Source: Phocaeicola_A sp964481755
GTDB taxonomy: Bacteria > Bacteroidota > Bacteroidia > Bacteroidales > Bacteroidaceae
Length of the DNA stretch: 19,769 nt
Assembly (NCBI GenBank): GCA_964481755.1
Contig: CAYZVH010000041.1
Span: forward strand, 1-19,769
Direction of reading: 5' to 3'
Positions 1-6,543 of the stretch are shown here, one piece after another. The notes under the pieces were generated by a model, which was not told where the DNA came from, ran no database searches, and worked only from the letters and a program-made list of their open reading frames with translations. A program made the translations under genes and the position numbers. How positions within the stretch are numbered: the first letter of the stretch is position 1; each line of letters opens with the position of its first letter.

Positions 1-410
1 ACAACTCGCTAGTGACGGACTTCGTGGAGAAGCTCTACGACCGCGACATGGATGGAGCCATGCAGCGCCTGCGGGCTTATCTTGCCAGCATCTCCAACCG
101 CCTCGCTAACAAGGACGAGAAGGACTTCCAGACGGTGTTCTTCCTCATCTTCAACCTTATGGGCTTCATGATTCGTGTGGAGGAGGACAGCGCCATAGGC
201 CGTGCCGACGCGGTGCTCTACTTCCCCGACGCCGTCTACGTGTTCGAGCTGAAGTTCGACGGCTCCGCCGAGGAGGCCATCAGGCAGATAGATGACAAGG
301 GATACTTGATACCCTACACCGCCGACGGCAAGCGCCTATATAAAATAGGTGTGAACTACGACAGCGAGCAACGCACCATCAGCGACTGGATTATCCGGGA
401 AGAGGCGTGA
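1..410 (+). CDS. AAA-ATPase-like protein, C-terminal PD-(D/E)XK domain (5' end outside window)
   Basis: The reading frame is open to the left edge (codons from base 3, with a GTG at 12 that need not be the start), so this is the C-terminal part of a longer protein ending in TGA at 410. The visible 135 or so residues resemble the PD-(D/E)XK nuclease-like domain (DUF1703/PDDEXK_9) at the end of many Bacteroidota AAA-ATPase-like proteins. A predicted catalytic Asp lies in GRADAVLYF and the E-x-K pair in VFELKF, followed by an amphipathic helix (EEAIRQIDDKGY) and a strand (KIGVNYD). These proteins usually have an N-terminal P-loop ATPase region, which is not in the window. Their role is not established; they are common multicopy accessory genes in Bacteroidales. 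The family call is fairly safe, nuclease activity is inference, and full length is unknown. Confidence 0.75.
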   Translation, partial: NSLVTDFVEKLYDRDMDGAMQRLRAYLASISNRLANKDEKDFQTVFFLIFNLMGFMIRVEEDSAIGRADAVLYFPDAVYVFELKFDGSAEEAIRQIDDKGYLIPYTADGKRLYKIGVNYDSEQRTISDWIIREEA

Positions 411-452
411 CGAATGACGTGTTGGCGGAATAACCATCGCGCAGGCCTAAAA

Positions 453-492
453 ACGTAACAACTCTGTCACGCGGCTGTAACAGGTTTGTAAC
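453..492 (+). promoter_or_regulatory. Putative Pho box: four 7-bp direct repeats at 11-bp period upstream of ppk
   Basis: Four heptamers begin at 453, 464, 475 and 486: ACGTAAC, CTGTCAC, CTGTAAC and TTGTAAC, each separated by 4 bp. This is the architecture of the PhoB operator known from Enterobacteria (two CTGTCAT-like heptamers separated by 4 bp, tandemly repeated). The last heptamer ends 10 bp before the -7 element at 503, in the place normally taken by the -33 element. PhoB binding is inferred from pattern and from the downstream polyphosphate genes. Confidence 0.6.
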
Positions 493-502
493 AACGATGT
501 AT

Positions 503-510
503 CATCTTTG
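503..510 (+). promoter_or_regulatory. Probable -7 element of the ppk-ppx promoter
   Basis: CATCTTTG matches the Bacteroidota -7 consensus TAnnTTTG at all but the first base. No well-spaced -33 TTTG is present (the nearest, 485-488, is only 14 bp away), which fits an activator-dependent promoter using the heptamer repeats just upstream. Transcription would start near 516-518. That rules out the TTG at 508 as a start codon and leaves ATG 523 or 544. Confidence 0.55.
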
Positions 511-543
511 CACCATCTTAAGATGACATTATTGGCTCCTGTT

Positions 544-2604
544 ATGAACAACAATCCCGACAAACTTTTGCAGCGCGCCTACGTGGAGCGCGACGTGAGT
601 TGGATGCACTTCAACCACCGCATTCTGCAGGAGGCGCAGAAGACCACCATACCTGCCTTCGAACGCCTCAACTTCCTCGGTATCTATTCCAACAACCTGG
701 ATGAGTTCTTCCGCGTGCGCGTGGCTTCGCTCAACCGTGTGGCCGACTCGAAGGACAAGGCACTGAAGCGCGACCGCGAACGGGCGAAGAAGACCATCAA
801 AGAGATAAACCGACTGAACAACCTCTTCAACCACGAGTTCGAGAGGAGCGTGGACGAGGTGTTCCAGTGCCTGCGCGAACATAACGTCTTCCTGCTCCAC
901 GAGACCGACCTCGACGAACTGCAGAAGGACTACATCAAACGGCTCTACATCGACCGCCTGAACGGCATCACCAACCCCGTGTGGCTCTCCGAGATAAAGG
1001 AGATCACCGACGACGGCATCTATCTGGGCGTGAAATGCACGCTGGAGGCCGAAGGAGAGGAGAAGCGCAAGGAGAACTTCGCCCTGGTGAAGATACCGCG
1101 CGAGACAGGACGCTTCGTGAAGCTCCCCTCAGCCGAGGGCGTCACCCACGTGATGTACATCGACGATGTGATACGCTACTGCCTGCCGTTTATCTTCATC
1201 GGCTGCGGCCGCTACACATTCGAGGCATTCTCGTTCAAGGTGACCAAGGACGCGGAGATGGAGATGGACAACGACCTCGACTATGGTGTGCTGCAGAAGG
1301 TGGCACACGGCGTGAAGAGCCGCAAGAGCGGTGAGCCGATACGCATGATCTACGACGCCAGCATGCCGCGCGACCTGCTGAAGAAGGTGATGAACCGCCT
1401 GAACATCGACCAGCTGGACACCATCGTCAGTGGTGGCCGCTACCAGGACCACAAGGACCTCATGGGGTTCCCTGCCTGCGGACCGGCGGAGATGCACTAT
1501 CCCACGTGGAGGCCCATCGTGCGCCCCTCGCTGGAGACCAGCGAGAGTCTGCTGGATACCATCCGCCGCAAGGACCGCTTCATCCATGTGCCCTACCACT
1601 CGTTCAGCAGCTTCATCCGGCTGCTGCGCGAGGCCGCCATACGACCTGACGTGAAGGAGATAAAGGCCACGCTCTATCGCCTGGCCAAGGACTCGAAGGT
1701 GGTGAACACACTCATCTGCGCCGCCCGCAACGGCAAGAAGGTGACCGTGGTGATAGAGCTACTGGCGCGGTTCGACGAGGAGAGCAACATCAAGTGGAGC
1801 AAACGCATGCAGGAGGCCGGCATCGAGGTGGTGTTCGGCGTGGAGGGACTGAAGATACACTCCAAGCTGGTGCACATCAAAGCCAAGGGCGGCGACATAG
1901 CCTGCATCGGCACAGGCAACTTCCACGAGGGGAACGCCAAGATGTACACCGACTATCTGCTCATGACCGCCCGCCCCAAACTGACGCGCGAGGTGGAGCG
2001 CGTGTTCGACTTCATCAACAAGCCCTTCCATCCCGTGCGCTTCAACGAACTGCTGGTGTCGCCCAACGAGATGAAGACGAAGGTGCTGCGCATGATGGAC
2101 ACCGAGATACGCAACGCCCGCAACGGCGACGAGGCTTGGATAAAGATAAAGATCAACCACATCACCGACATCGACATCATCACTAAACTCTACGAGGCAT
2201 CGCAGGCTGGGGTGAGGATAGACATCGTCATCCGCGGCAACTGCTCGCTGGTGCCTGGCATCCCTGGCGTGAGCGAGAACATCAAGGCGGTGGGCATCAT
2301 CGACCGCTACCTGGAGCATTCGCGCATCCTCATCTTCGCCGGTGGAGGCAATCCTCGCTACTTCATGGGCAGCGCTGACTGGATGCCGCGCAACCTGGAG
2401 AACCGCATCGAAGTGCTCACGCCCGTCTACGACAAGGACCTGCAGCACGACCTGATGCGCACCGTCGACTATGGCCTGGCCGACACGGTGAACGGCCGCC
2501 TGGTGGACCGTCAGGGCAGCAACGTCATTCAGGCAGGCGAGCCCTTCCGCTCACAAGAACAACTTTACGAAGACTATTTGGCTGAGGCCGAAGTGGAACA
2601 ATAA
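544..2604 (+). CDS. ppk1: Polyphosphate kinase 1
   Basis: PPK1 reversibly transfers the gamma-phosphate of ATP onto inorganic polyphosphate and is typically membrane-associated. From ATG 544 the protein is 686 residues, close to the 688 of E. coli Ppk. The N-terminal motif RDVSWMHFNHRIL is the family hallmark. Counting from this start, the phospholipase-D-like C-terminal domains carry His439 in KIHSKLVHIKAKG (the autophosphorylated histidine, E. coli His435), His461 in GTGNFHEGNA, and His592 in LEHSRILIF, equivalent to E. coli His592. A TTG at 508 lies inside the promoter and ATG 523 would leave almost no leader; 544 gives the conserved start MNNNPDKL, although 523 cannot be excluded. The exopolyphosphatase gene follows after 12 bp, so both are probably co-transcribed. 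A Pho-box-like repeat upstream suggests induction by phosphate limitation. Confidence 0.96.
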   Translation: MNNNPDKLLQRAYVERDVSWMHFNHRILQEAQKTTIPAFERLNFLGIYSNNLDEFFRVRVASLNRVADSKDKALKRDRERAKKTIKEINRLNNLFNHEFERSVDEVFQCLREHNVFLLHETDLDELQKDYIKRLYIDRLNGITNPVWLSEIKEITDDGIYLGVKCTLEAEGEEKRKENFALVKIPRETGRFVKLPSAEGVTHVMYIDDVIRYCLPFIFIGCGRYTFEAFSFKVTKDAEMEMDNDLDYGVLQKVAHGVKSRKSGEPIRMIYDASMPRDLLKKVMNRLNIDQLDTIVSGGRYQDHKDLMGFPACGPAEMHYPTWRPIVRPSLETSESLLDTIRRKDRFIHVPYHSFSSFIRLLREAAIRPDVKEIKATLYRLAKDSKVVNTLICAARNGKKVTVVIELLARFDEESNIKWSKRMQEAGIEVVFGVEGLKIHSKLVHIKAKGGDIACIGTGNFHEGNAKMYTDYLLMTARPKLTREVERVFDFINKPFHPVRFNELLVSPNEMKTKVLRMMDTEIRNARNGDEAWIKIKINHITDIDIITKLYEASQAGVRIDIVIRGNCSLVPGIPGVSENIKAVGIIDRYLEHSRILIFAGGGNPRYFMGSADWMPRNLENRIEVLTPVYDKDLQHDLMRTVDYGLADTVNGRLVDRQGSNVIQAGEPFRSQEQLYEDYLAEAEVEQ

Positions 2605-2616
2605 CTTTACGAAACA

Positions 2617-3528
2617 ATGGAAAATAACAACTTCGCAGCTATCGACATAGGCTCCAACGGAGCCCGACTGCTGATAAAGAACGTGCAGCGAGACGCCATG
2701 GGCAACTGCGAGTTCACCAAACAACTGTTTCTGCGCATCCCTTTGCGCTTGGGTAAGGACGTGTTCACCCTGGGTGAGGTGTCCGCCGAGCGCGAGCGTA
2801 TGATGATGTGCATGATGAAGAGCTACAAGCAGCTGATGAAACTCTACTCGGTGAAGGACTACCGTGCCTGCGCCACCTCCGCCATGCGCGACGCCAAGAA
2901 CGGAGCCCGCATCGTGAAGCGCATCAAGAAGGCCACGGGCATCGACCTGGAGATTCTGGACGGACGCAAGGAGGCGCAGCTGCTCTACGACAACACCATC
3001 GAGGCGATGGACGTGATGAACGGCAACTTCGCCTACATGGATGTGGGCGGTGGCTCCACCGAGATAACGATGATGAGCTACGGCAAGTTGGTGGACAGCT
3101 ACAGCTACAACGTGGGCACCATCCGTATGCTGAGCGGTGCCGTGAAGGAGGATGTGATGGAGAAACTGATAAACGACATGGTGCAGTATGCCGCTGAGTA
3201 TAAGGATGTGACCATCATCGGCTCGGGTGGCAACATTAACCGCCTCTGCCGCCTCTATCGCGAGAACTCGCAGCAGAGCGTCCCCAAGGACCAGTTGCCT
3301 GTGAAGGAGCTCACCTTGCTCTACAACACTCTGCGTGCCCTGAGTCTGCGCGAGCGCATGGAGCGCTATGGCCTGAAGCCCGACCGCGCCGATGTCATCG
3401 TCCCTGCCGCCGAGCTCTTCCTGGCCGTAGCAGGTGCCCTAGGCTGTGAGCACATCCTGGTCCCCAACATCTCGTTGGCCGACTGCATCATCGACTCGCT
3501 CTATAAGAGTAAGCTCGGCAAAGAGTGA
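2617..3528 (+). CDS. Exopolyphosphatase / Ppx-GppA family phosphatase
   Basis: Members remove terminal phosphates from polyphosphate or the 5' phosphate of pppGpp. The 303-residue protein is the short form, lacking the C-terminal HD-like domain of E. coli Ppx/GppA (about 500 residues). It has the ASKHA nucleotide-binding fold signatures: AAIDIGSNGARLLI near residues 7-20 (phosphate 1 loop), MDVGGGSTEI at 141-150 (phosphate 2 loop) and GSGGNINRLCRL from 202. Catalytic acidic residues are expected in EAQLLYDNTIEAM. It starts 12 bp after ppk1 with little Shine-Dalgarno sequence, as is common in Bacteroidota, and is probably translated from the same transcript. Kinase and phosphatase from one message would set polyphosphate turnover. 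Whether it prefers polyphosphate or pppGpp cannot be read from the sequence; the ppk1 pairing favours polyphosphate. Confidence 0.92.
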   Translation: MENNNFAAIDIGSNGARLLIKNVQRDAMGNCEFTKQLFLRIPLRLGKDVFTLGEVSAERERMMMCMMKSYKQLMKLYSVKDYRACATSAMRDAKNGARIVKRIKKATGIDLEILDGRKEAQLLYDNTIEAMDVMNGNFAYMDVGGGSTEITMMSYGKLVDSYSYNVGTIRMLSGAVKEDVMEKLINDMVQYAAEYKDVTIIGSGGNINRLCRLYRENSQQSVPKDQLPVKELTLLYNTLRALSLRERMERYGLKPDRADVIVPAAELFLAVAGALGCEHILVPNISLADCIIDSLYKSKLGKE

Positions 3529-3546
3529 TGTGGAAGGCTATAAAGT

Positions 3547-3636
3547 CCCGAATCGGGTCAAATTAGGCTAAATTCGATATAAAATCGGGTCACGTTGACC
3601 CGATTATCGGGATATTCTTCGTACTTTTGACCCGAT
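3547..3636. repeat. Symmetric cluster of ATCGGGTCA half-sites (nested dyads)
   Basis: The 9-mer ATCGGGTCA occurs four times: on the plus strand at 3552-3560 and 3584-3592, on the minus strand at 3596-3604 and 3628-3636. All four are symmetric about position 3594, with 32-bp steps on each side. The inner pair forms a perfect 9-bp dyad around CGT. Two smaller dyads overlap it: CCCGA/TCGGG at 3547-3557 and CCCGAT/ATCGGG at 3599-3611. No T-tract follows, so an intrinsic terminator is not supported. The right outer copy overlaps the promoter-like TACTTTTG at 3622-3629, so an operator array is possible. Confidence 0.75.
3622..3629 (+). promoter_or_regulatory. Possible upstream -7 element for the AAA_14/DUF4143 gene
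   Basis: TACTTTTG is a perfect match to TAnnTTTG. It sits inside the ATCGGGTCA dyad cluster, and its TTTG overlaps the last half-site. The nearest TTG (3595-3597) is 24 bp upstream, longer than usual. If active, it would give a leader of about 160 nt that includes the two palindromic direct repeats at 3667-3722. Confidence 0.3.
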
Positions 3637-3666
3637 AGATGAGGCCGACCTGCTTCTGCTGATGTG

Positions 3667-3722
3667 CGAAACCTTTCATTCCGAATGAAGAGATTTGCCC
3701 GAAACCTTTCATTCGGAATGAA
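3667..3722. repeat. Two 23-bp direct repeats, each containing a 15-bp palindrome
   Basis: Copies lie at 3667-3689 and 3700-3722 (33-bp step) and differ at one position. Each starts CGAAACC and ends in TTCATTC-N-GAATGAA, a perfect 7-bp dyad; the single difference is the central base (C or G), so the palindrome is kept intact in both. This suggests a DNA-binding site or hairpin upstream of the DUF4143 gene rather than chance. Confidence 0.75.
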
Positions 3723-3740
3723 TAATTTCACGGATATTGG

Positions 3741-3771
3741 TTGGAAGTTATGCGGGGAATGCCTACCTTTG
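3741..3771 (+). promoter_or_regulatory. Promoter of the AAA_14/DUF4143 gene
   Basis: The -7 element TACCTTTG (3764-3771) is a perfect TAnnTTTG. A -33-type TTGG (3741-3744) lies 20 bp upstream, near the usual spacing. The predicted start near 3778 leaves a leader of about 20 nt before ATG 3799. GGAGGA at 3785-3790 is an unusually strong Shine-Dalgarno sequence for this phylum, with an 8-nt spacer. Confidence 0.7.
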
Positions 3772-3798
3772 TAGCCAATCAAATGGAGGAAGAGAGCT

Positions 3799-5058
3799 AT
3801 GAAGGATCTACTGAAAAAGATAATCTTCGAGCAACAGGACAACTGCAGGGAGATGACACTGAACACCATTCCACGCCGGATAGAGGAGGAGTGGCTCACT
3901 ACGCCGGAGATACTCATCATCACGGGAATACGGCGGTGCGGCAAGTCGGTGTTGCTGCAACAGATGCGCGACCGCATGGCTGAGCGCGACTTCTTCTTCA
4001 ACTTCGACGACGAACGCCTCGTCAACTTCACCGTGGCCGACTTCCAATCCCTGCAGGAGTGCTTCATCGAACTGTTTGGCGAGCAACATACCTATTACTT
4101 CGACGAGATACAGAACGTGACAGGGTGGGAGGCTTTTGTCCGTCGACTCTACAACGAAGGCAACAAAGTCATCGTGACAGGCTCCAACGCCCGCATGCTG
4201 AGCCGCGAGCTGGGCACACATCTCACCGGACGCTACATCTCCGTGGAGACGTATCCCTTCTCGTTCCGCGAATACCTAGCGCTGGCGAATGTCCACCCCA
4301 CGACCAAGGACTTCTACACCACCGCCGGACGCTCGCGCCTGTTGGCGTCCATGAAGGATTATATGGAAAAGGGCGGCTTCCCACGGTATCTGCAGATGCC
4401 CTCCGTCCGCTACCTGTCATCGCTCTACGAAAGCATCGTCTTCCGCGATGTGGTCGCCCGCAACGGCTTGACGAACGAGAAAGAGATTCTGGAGCTTGTC
4501 TTCTACCTGGCCAGCAACGCCACCAAGCGCATCACCTACAACTCGATAGGCAAGCTGATAGGCATCCGCCACCCGGAGACTATCAAGAACTATCTGGAGT
4601 ACATCCAGCAGACGTACATGATCTTCCAATTGTTCAAATACTCCCCCTCACTGAAGTCGCAGATGCTCAGCCCGAAGAAGGTCTACTTCATCGACAACGC
4701 CATCATCAGCAAGGTGGGCTTCAACGCGACGGACAATCTGGGCGTGAAGCTGGAGAACCTTGTGTTCATCGAACTGAAGCGTCGTGGTTACGACCTCTTT
4801 TATCATGCAGAGAAGAAGGAGTGCGACTTCGTCGTGCGTCAAGGGTTCCGCATATCGCAGGCCTATCAAGTCACGGTCTCCATGGCTGAGAAGAAGACAC
4901 GCGAACGTGAGCTCGAAGGCCTTCAGGAGGCCATGGCGACCTACGGCTTGAAGGAGGGTTACATCATCACGCTGGACGAGAAGGAGGAAATCACCCTCGA
5001 CGATGCCCAGGTGCACGTGCTCCCCGTGTGGGAATGGGCACTCCACACGGAGAACTGA
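3799..5058 (+). CDS. AAA_14 / DUF4143 family ATPase
   Basis: A 419-residue P-loop ATPase of the AAA_14 plus DUF4143 architecture. The Walker A motif is GIRRCGKS at residues 43-50, Walker B is YYFDEIQN at 99-106, a sensor-type GSNARML follows near 135, and LTGRY supplies a candidate arginine finger. The DUF4143 region covers roughly residues 190-360, including the conserved ETIKNYLEYIQQTYMIFQL and KVYFIDNAI stretches. An E-K-K-E-C-D-F-V segment near residue 335 looks like the degenerate PD-(D/E)XK-like tail described for such proteins. The biological role is unknown; the family is abundant and accessory in Bacteroidota. The gene has its own promoter and a strong ribosome binding site. Its last codons contain a perfect 8-bp hairpin (CCGTGTGG 5024-5031, CCACACGG 5043-5050) overlapping the 3' end, which could protect or end the transcript. 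The family call is secure, the function open. Confidence 0.9.
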   Translation: MKDLLKKIIFEQQDNCREMTLNTIPRRIEEEWLTTPEILIITGIRRCGKSVLLQQMRDRMAERDFFFNFDDERLVNFTVADFQSLQECFIELFGEQHTYYFDEIQNVTGWEAFVRRLYNEGNKVIVTGSNARMLSRELGTHLTGRYISVETYPFSFREYLALANVHPTTKDFYTTAGRSRLLASMKDYMEKGGFPRYLQMPSVRYLSSLYESIVFRDVVARNGLTNEKEILELVFYLASNATKRITYNSIGKLIGIRHPETIKNYLEYIQQTYMIFQLFKYSPSLKSQMLSPKKVYFIDNAIISKVGFNATDNLGVKLENLVFIELKRRGYDLFYHAEKKECDFVVRQGFRISQAYQVTVSMAEKKTRERELEGLQEAMATYGLKEGYIITLDEKEEITLDDAQVHVLPVWEWALHTEN

Positions 5059-5140
5059 TTTCCGTTCGGTACACCTTATATGTAATAGGCATAGGTCGTA
5101 GCGGTCAATTGCGTGACATGGTTTCTTCGTTTCCCTTGGA

Positions 5141-5178
5141 TTTACGCTACGGATGTTGTATATCTGCCGTAGCGTAAA
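5141..5178. repeat. 12-bp perfect inverted repeat in gene-free region
   Basis: TTTACGCTACGG at 5141-5152 is repeated inverted as CCGTAGCGTAAA at 5167-5178, with a 14-bp spacer. No T-tract follows on either strand, so it is not a classical terminator, but it lies between genes converging from left (DUF4143) and right (araC), where a bidirectional 3' stem-loop would fit. The rest of 5059-5505 shows no convincing gene. Confidence 0.7.
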
Positions 5179-5267
5179 GGGCTCAGAACCATTGGTAAAT
5201 CAAACCGTTCCTCATAGTGGTTGATTATCAATCCCACTAAACGAAAGAATCTACGCAACTTCACGGA

Positions 5268-5351
5268 ATCTTTATTTATAGTCATTGAACGTGTGTTCAG
5301 AGTCTTTGAACACATGTTCAGTGACTTTGTACGTCTGTTCAAAGACTTTGA
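5268..5351. repeat. 21-bp tandem repeats (three clear copies plus one degenerate)
   Basis: Units at 5289-5309, 5310-5330 and 5331-5351 share the pattern AC.(T/C).TGTTCA..G(T/A)CTTTG. A weaker copy at 5268-5288 matches the first at 14 of 21 positions. TGTTCA and TTTGAAC-like words give local dyads. A frame without stops crosses it on the minus strand and reads as a 7-residue repeat, but that frame has no family resemblance, so I treat it as non-coding minisatellite-like DNA. Confidence 0.7.
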
Positions 5352-5505
5352 ATAGAGATATTGTATATACCTTGATGGTAATTGAGCCTGGTCGTGATGG
5401 TAAATTCGGTATAGCTGTAGACCTCTGACGTACCATAGTAAGCGAAACCTCAATTACTATTCGTACGATCCTTAGGTAATATTGGGCCTGCCTACAAACC
5501 CGCTG

Positions 5506-6375
5506 TTAATCGATGCGCTGCACTTTCTTGGGGGACTGTCCGTTGTGGCGTTTGAAGAATTTGCTGAAGGTCTCGATGTCGGCAAAACCTAGGCGGCTCG
5601 CTACCTCGCCCACTTGCGCGTCGGTGTAGCGAAGCATGTCGAGAGCGTCTTGATAGACGAGCGAGAGGATGAACTCCTTCACCGACTTCTGCGCAAAGCG
5701 ACGCACTATGCGAGCCAAGTAAACTGGCGTGACGCAAAGCTGCTCCGCATAGAACCGAGTGCTGTGCTCACGCGTGTAGTGGTTAGATACGAGGGCTATG
5801 AACTTCCGGTAAATCACTTCCTGATGGCAGATGCCGACAGGCAACCCACGACCCATGAGCGCATCGCTCACTACGCACATCAGCGAGTGGAGCAAATCTG
5901 TCTGCACGAGTTCGCGTACGCCAATGCCTTCGCTCTGTTGTAGGTCCTTCAGCAATTGCATGATGTTGGCCGTCAAGGCGCTGTGGGTCTCGTCGTCGTC
6001 GACAAAAGGCAGATGCCCCATGAGGAGCCTGTCTGCCAACGCTTTGCAATCCACATTCTCGGTGAGCACCTTCTCGAACGGCAGTGGCTCTACGGCAATG
6101 TATGTGGCGCGGTAGTCGGTGCTGTAGCTCTCTATGAGCACCAGTTGGCGTGGCGACAACACCATCATCGCACCTTCCCTCAACTCATAACGACGGCTGT
6201 TGATCAGGTATTTCGCCTCTCCGCTTTCCACCCTTACCAGAGAAAAGAAGTCAGCATAGGTCGACTCTATCGCTATGCCCGAGAGCTTTTCGCCTGTCAC
6301 CTCTATCGCATAAACTCCTCCAATGCTCTGGCCCTGCATTCGCATCTGGGTGCTGAAATGTTCTATCGTCATCAT
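5506..6375 (-). CDS. AraC family transcriptional regulator
   Basis: The protein is 289 residues from ATG 6375 (ATG 6372 is adjacent and also possible). The N-terminal half is a ligand-sensing, cupin-like domain (EAKYLINSRRYELREGAMMVLSP is typical of AraC-binding domains). The C-terminal 100 residues are the double helix-turn-helix domain: HSTRFYAEQLCVTPVYLARI is the first HTH, DAQVGEVASRLGFADIETFSKFFKR the second, and it ends with the usual GQSPKK(V/Y)R-like tail. Longer frames from a TTG at 6402 are ruled out because that codon lies inside the -7 promoter box. It is divergent from a DHA2-type efflux pump, the classical arrangement for a regulator of its neighbour, so control of the pump is a reasonable inference. 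The inducer is unknown. Confidence 0.93.
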   Translation of the reverse strand: MMTIEHFSTQMRMQGQSIGGVYAIEVTGEKLSGIAIESTYADFFSLVRVESGEAKYLINSRRYELREGAMMVLSPRQLVLIESYSTDYRATYIAVEPLPFEKVLTENVDCKALADRLLMGHLPFVDDDETHSALTANIMQLLKDLQQSEGIGVRELVQTDLLHSLMCVVSDALMGRGLPVGICHQEVIYRKFIALVSNHYTREHSTRFYAEQLCVTPVYLARIVRRFAQKSVKEFILSLVYQDALDMLRYTDAQVGEVASRLGFADIETFSKFFKRHNGQSPKKVQRID

Positions 6376-6399
6376 AATGTTGTGCGCTTTGATTCGTTG

Positions 6400-6430
6400 C
6401 AAACATAGTCATTTGTTTTCGTTTTGACAA
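6400..6430 (-). promoter_or_regulatory. Promoter of the araC-type gene
   Basis: On the minus strand the -7 element TATGTTTG (6407-6400) is a perfect TAnnTTTG, and a TTTTTG with TTG at 6430-6428 lies 20 bp upstream, the expected -33 spacing. Transcription would start near 6394 and leave a short leader before ATG 6375. The short imperfect dyad GTTTT/AAAAC (6421-6434) overlaps the -33 region. Confidence 0.75.
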
Positions 6431-6472
6431 AAACGGGACTTGATTTTCCGCATCCGACGATAATCTTGTTTG

Positions 6473-6480
6473 TAATTTTG
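6473..6480 (+). promoter_or_regulatory. -7 element of the efflux pump gene
   Basis: TAATTTTG matches TAnnTTTG exactly. No TTG is found at the expected -33 distance (the nearest suitable one is 30 bp upstream), as expected for a promoter needing an activator such as the divergent AraC protein. The start point near 6487 places candidate start codons 6514, 6532 and 6544 downstream and excludes the TTG at 6424. Confidence 0.55.
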
Positions 6481-6543
6481 CAGCCGAATTGGTATAATGA
6501 TTGTACTGAAAGGATGTACGATTCAGTAAACATGAAATGTAAA

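Noticed and set aside
3558..4067. A minus-strand frame crossing the dyad cluster into the DUF4143 gene
   Set aside because: Half of it is antisense to the ATPase and the rest is repeat DNA; no domain is visible.
5024..5050. Perfect 8-bp hairpin at the end of the DUF4143 gene as an intrinsic terminator
   Set aside because: It has an 11-nt loop and no following T-tract, so termination is not supported; kept only as a note in the gene entry.
5058..5080. Resemblance of TTTCCGTTCGGTACACC after the DUF4143 gene to the dus-end repeat
   Set aside because: Only two short blocks match and an extra 5-6 bp is needed between them; could be chance.
5142..5453. A 103-codon minus-strand frame with a 7-residue repeat
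   Set aside because: The repeat follows from the 21-bp DNA units; the flanks look random, and no promoter or ribosome binding site is placed for it.
6424..6543. N-terminal extension of the efflux pump from TTG 6424
   Set aside because: The extension contains the pump's own -7 promoter element and would precede the transcript start.
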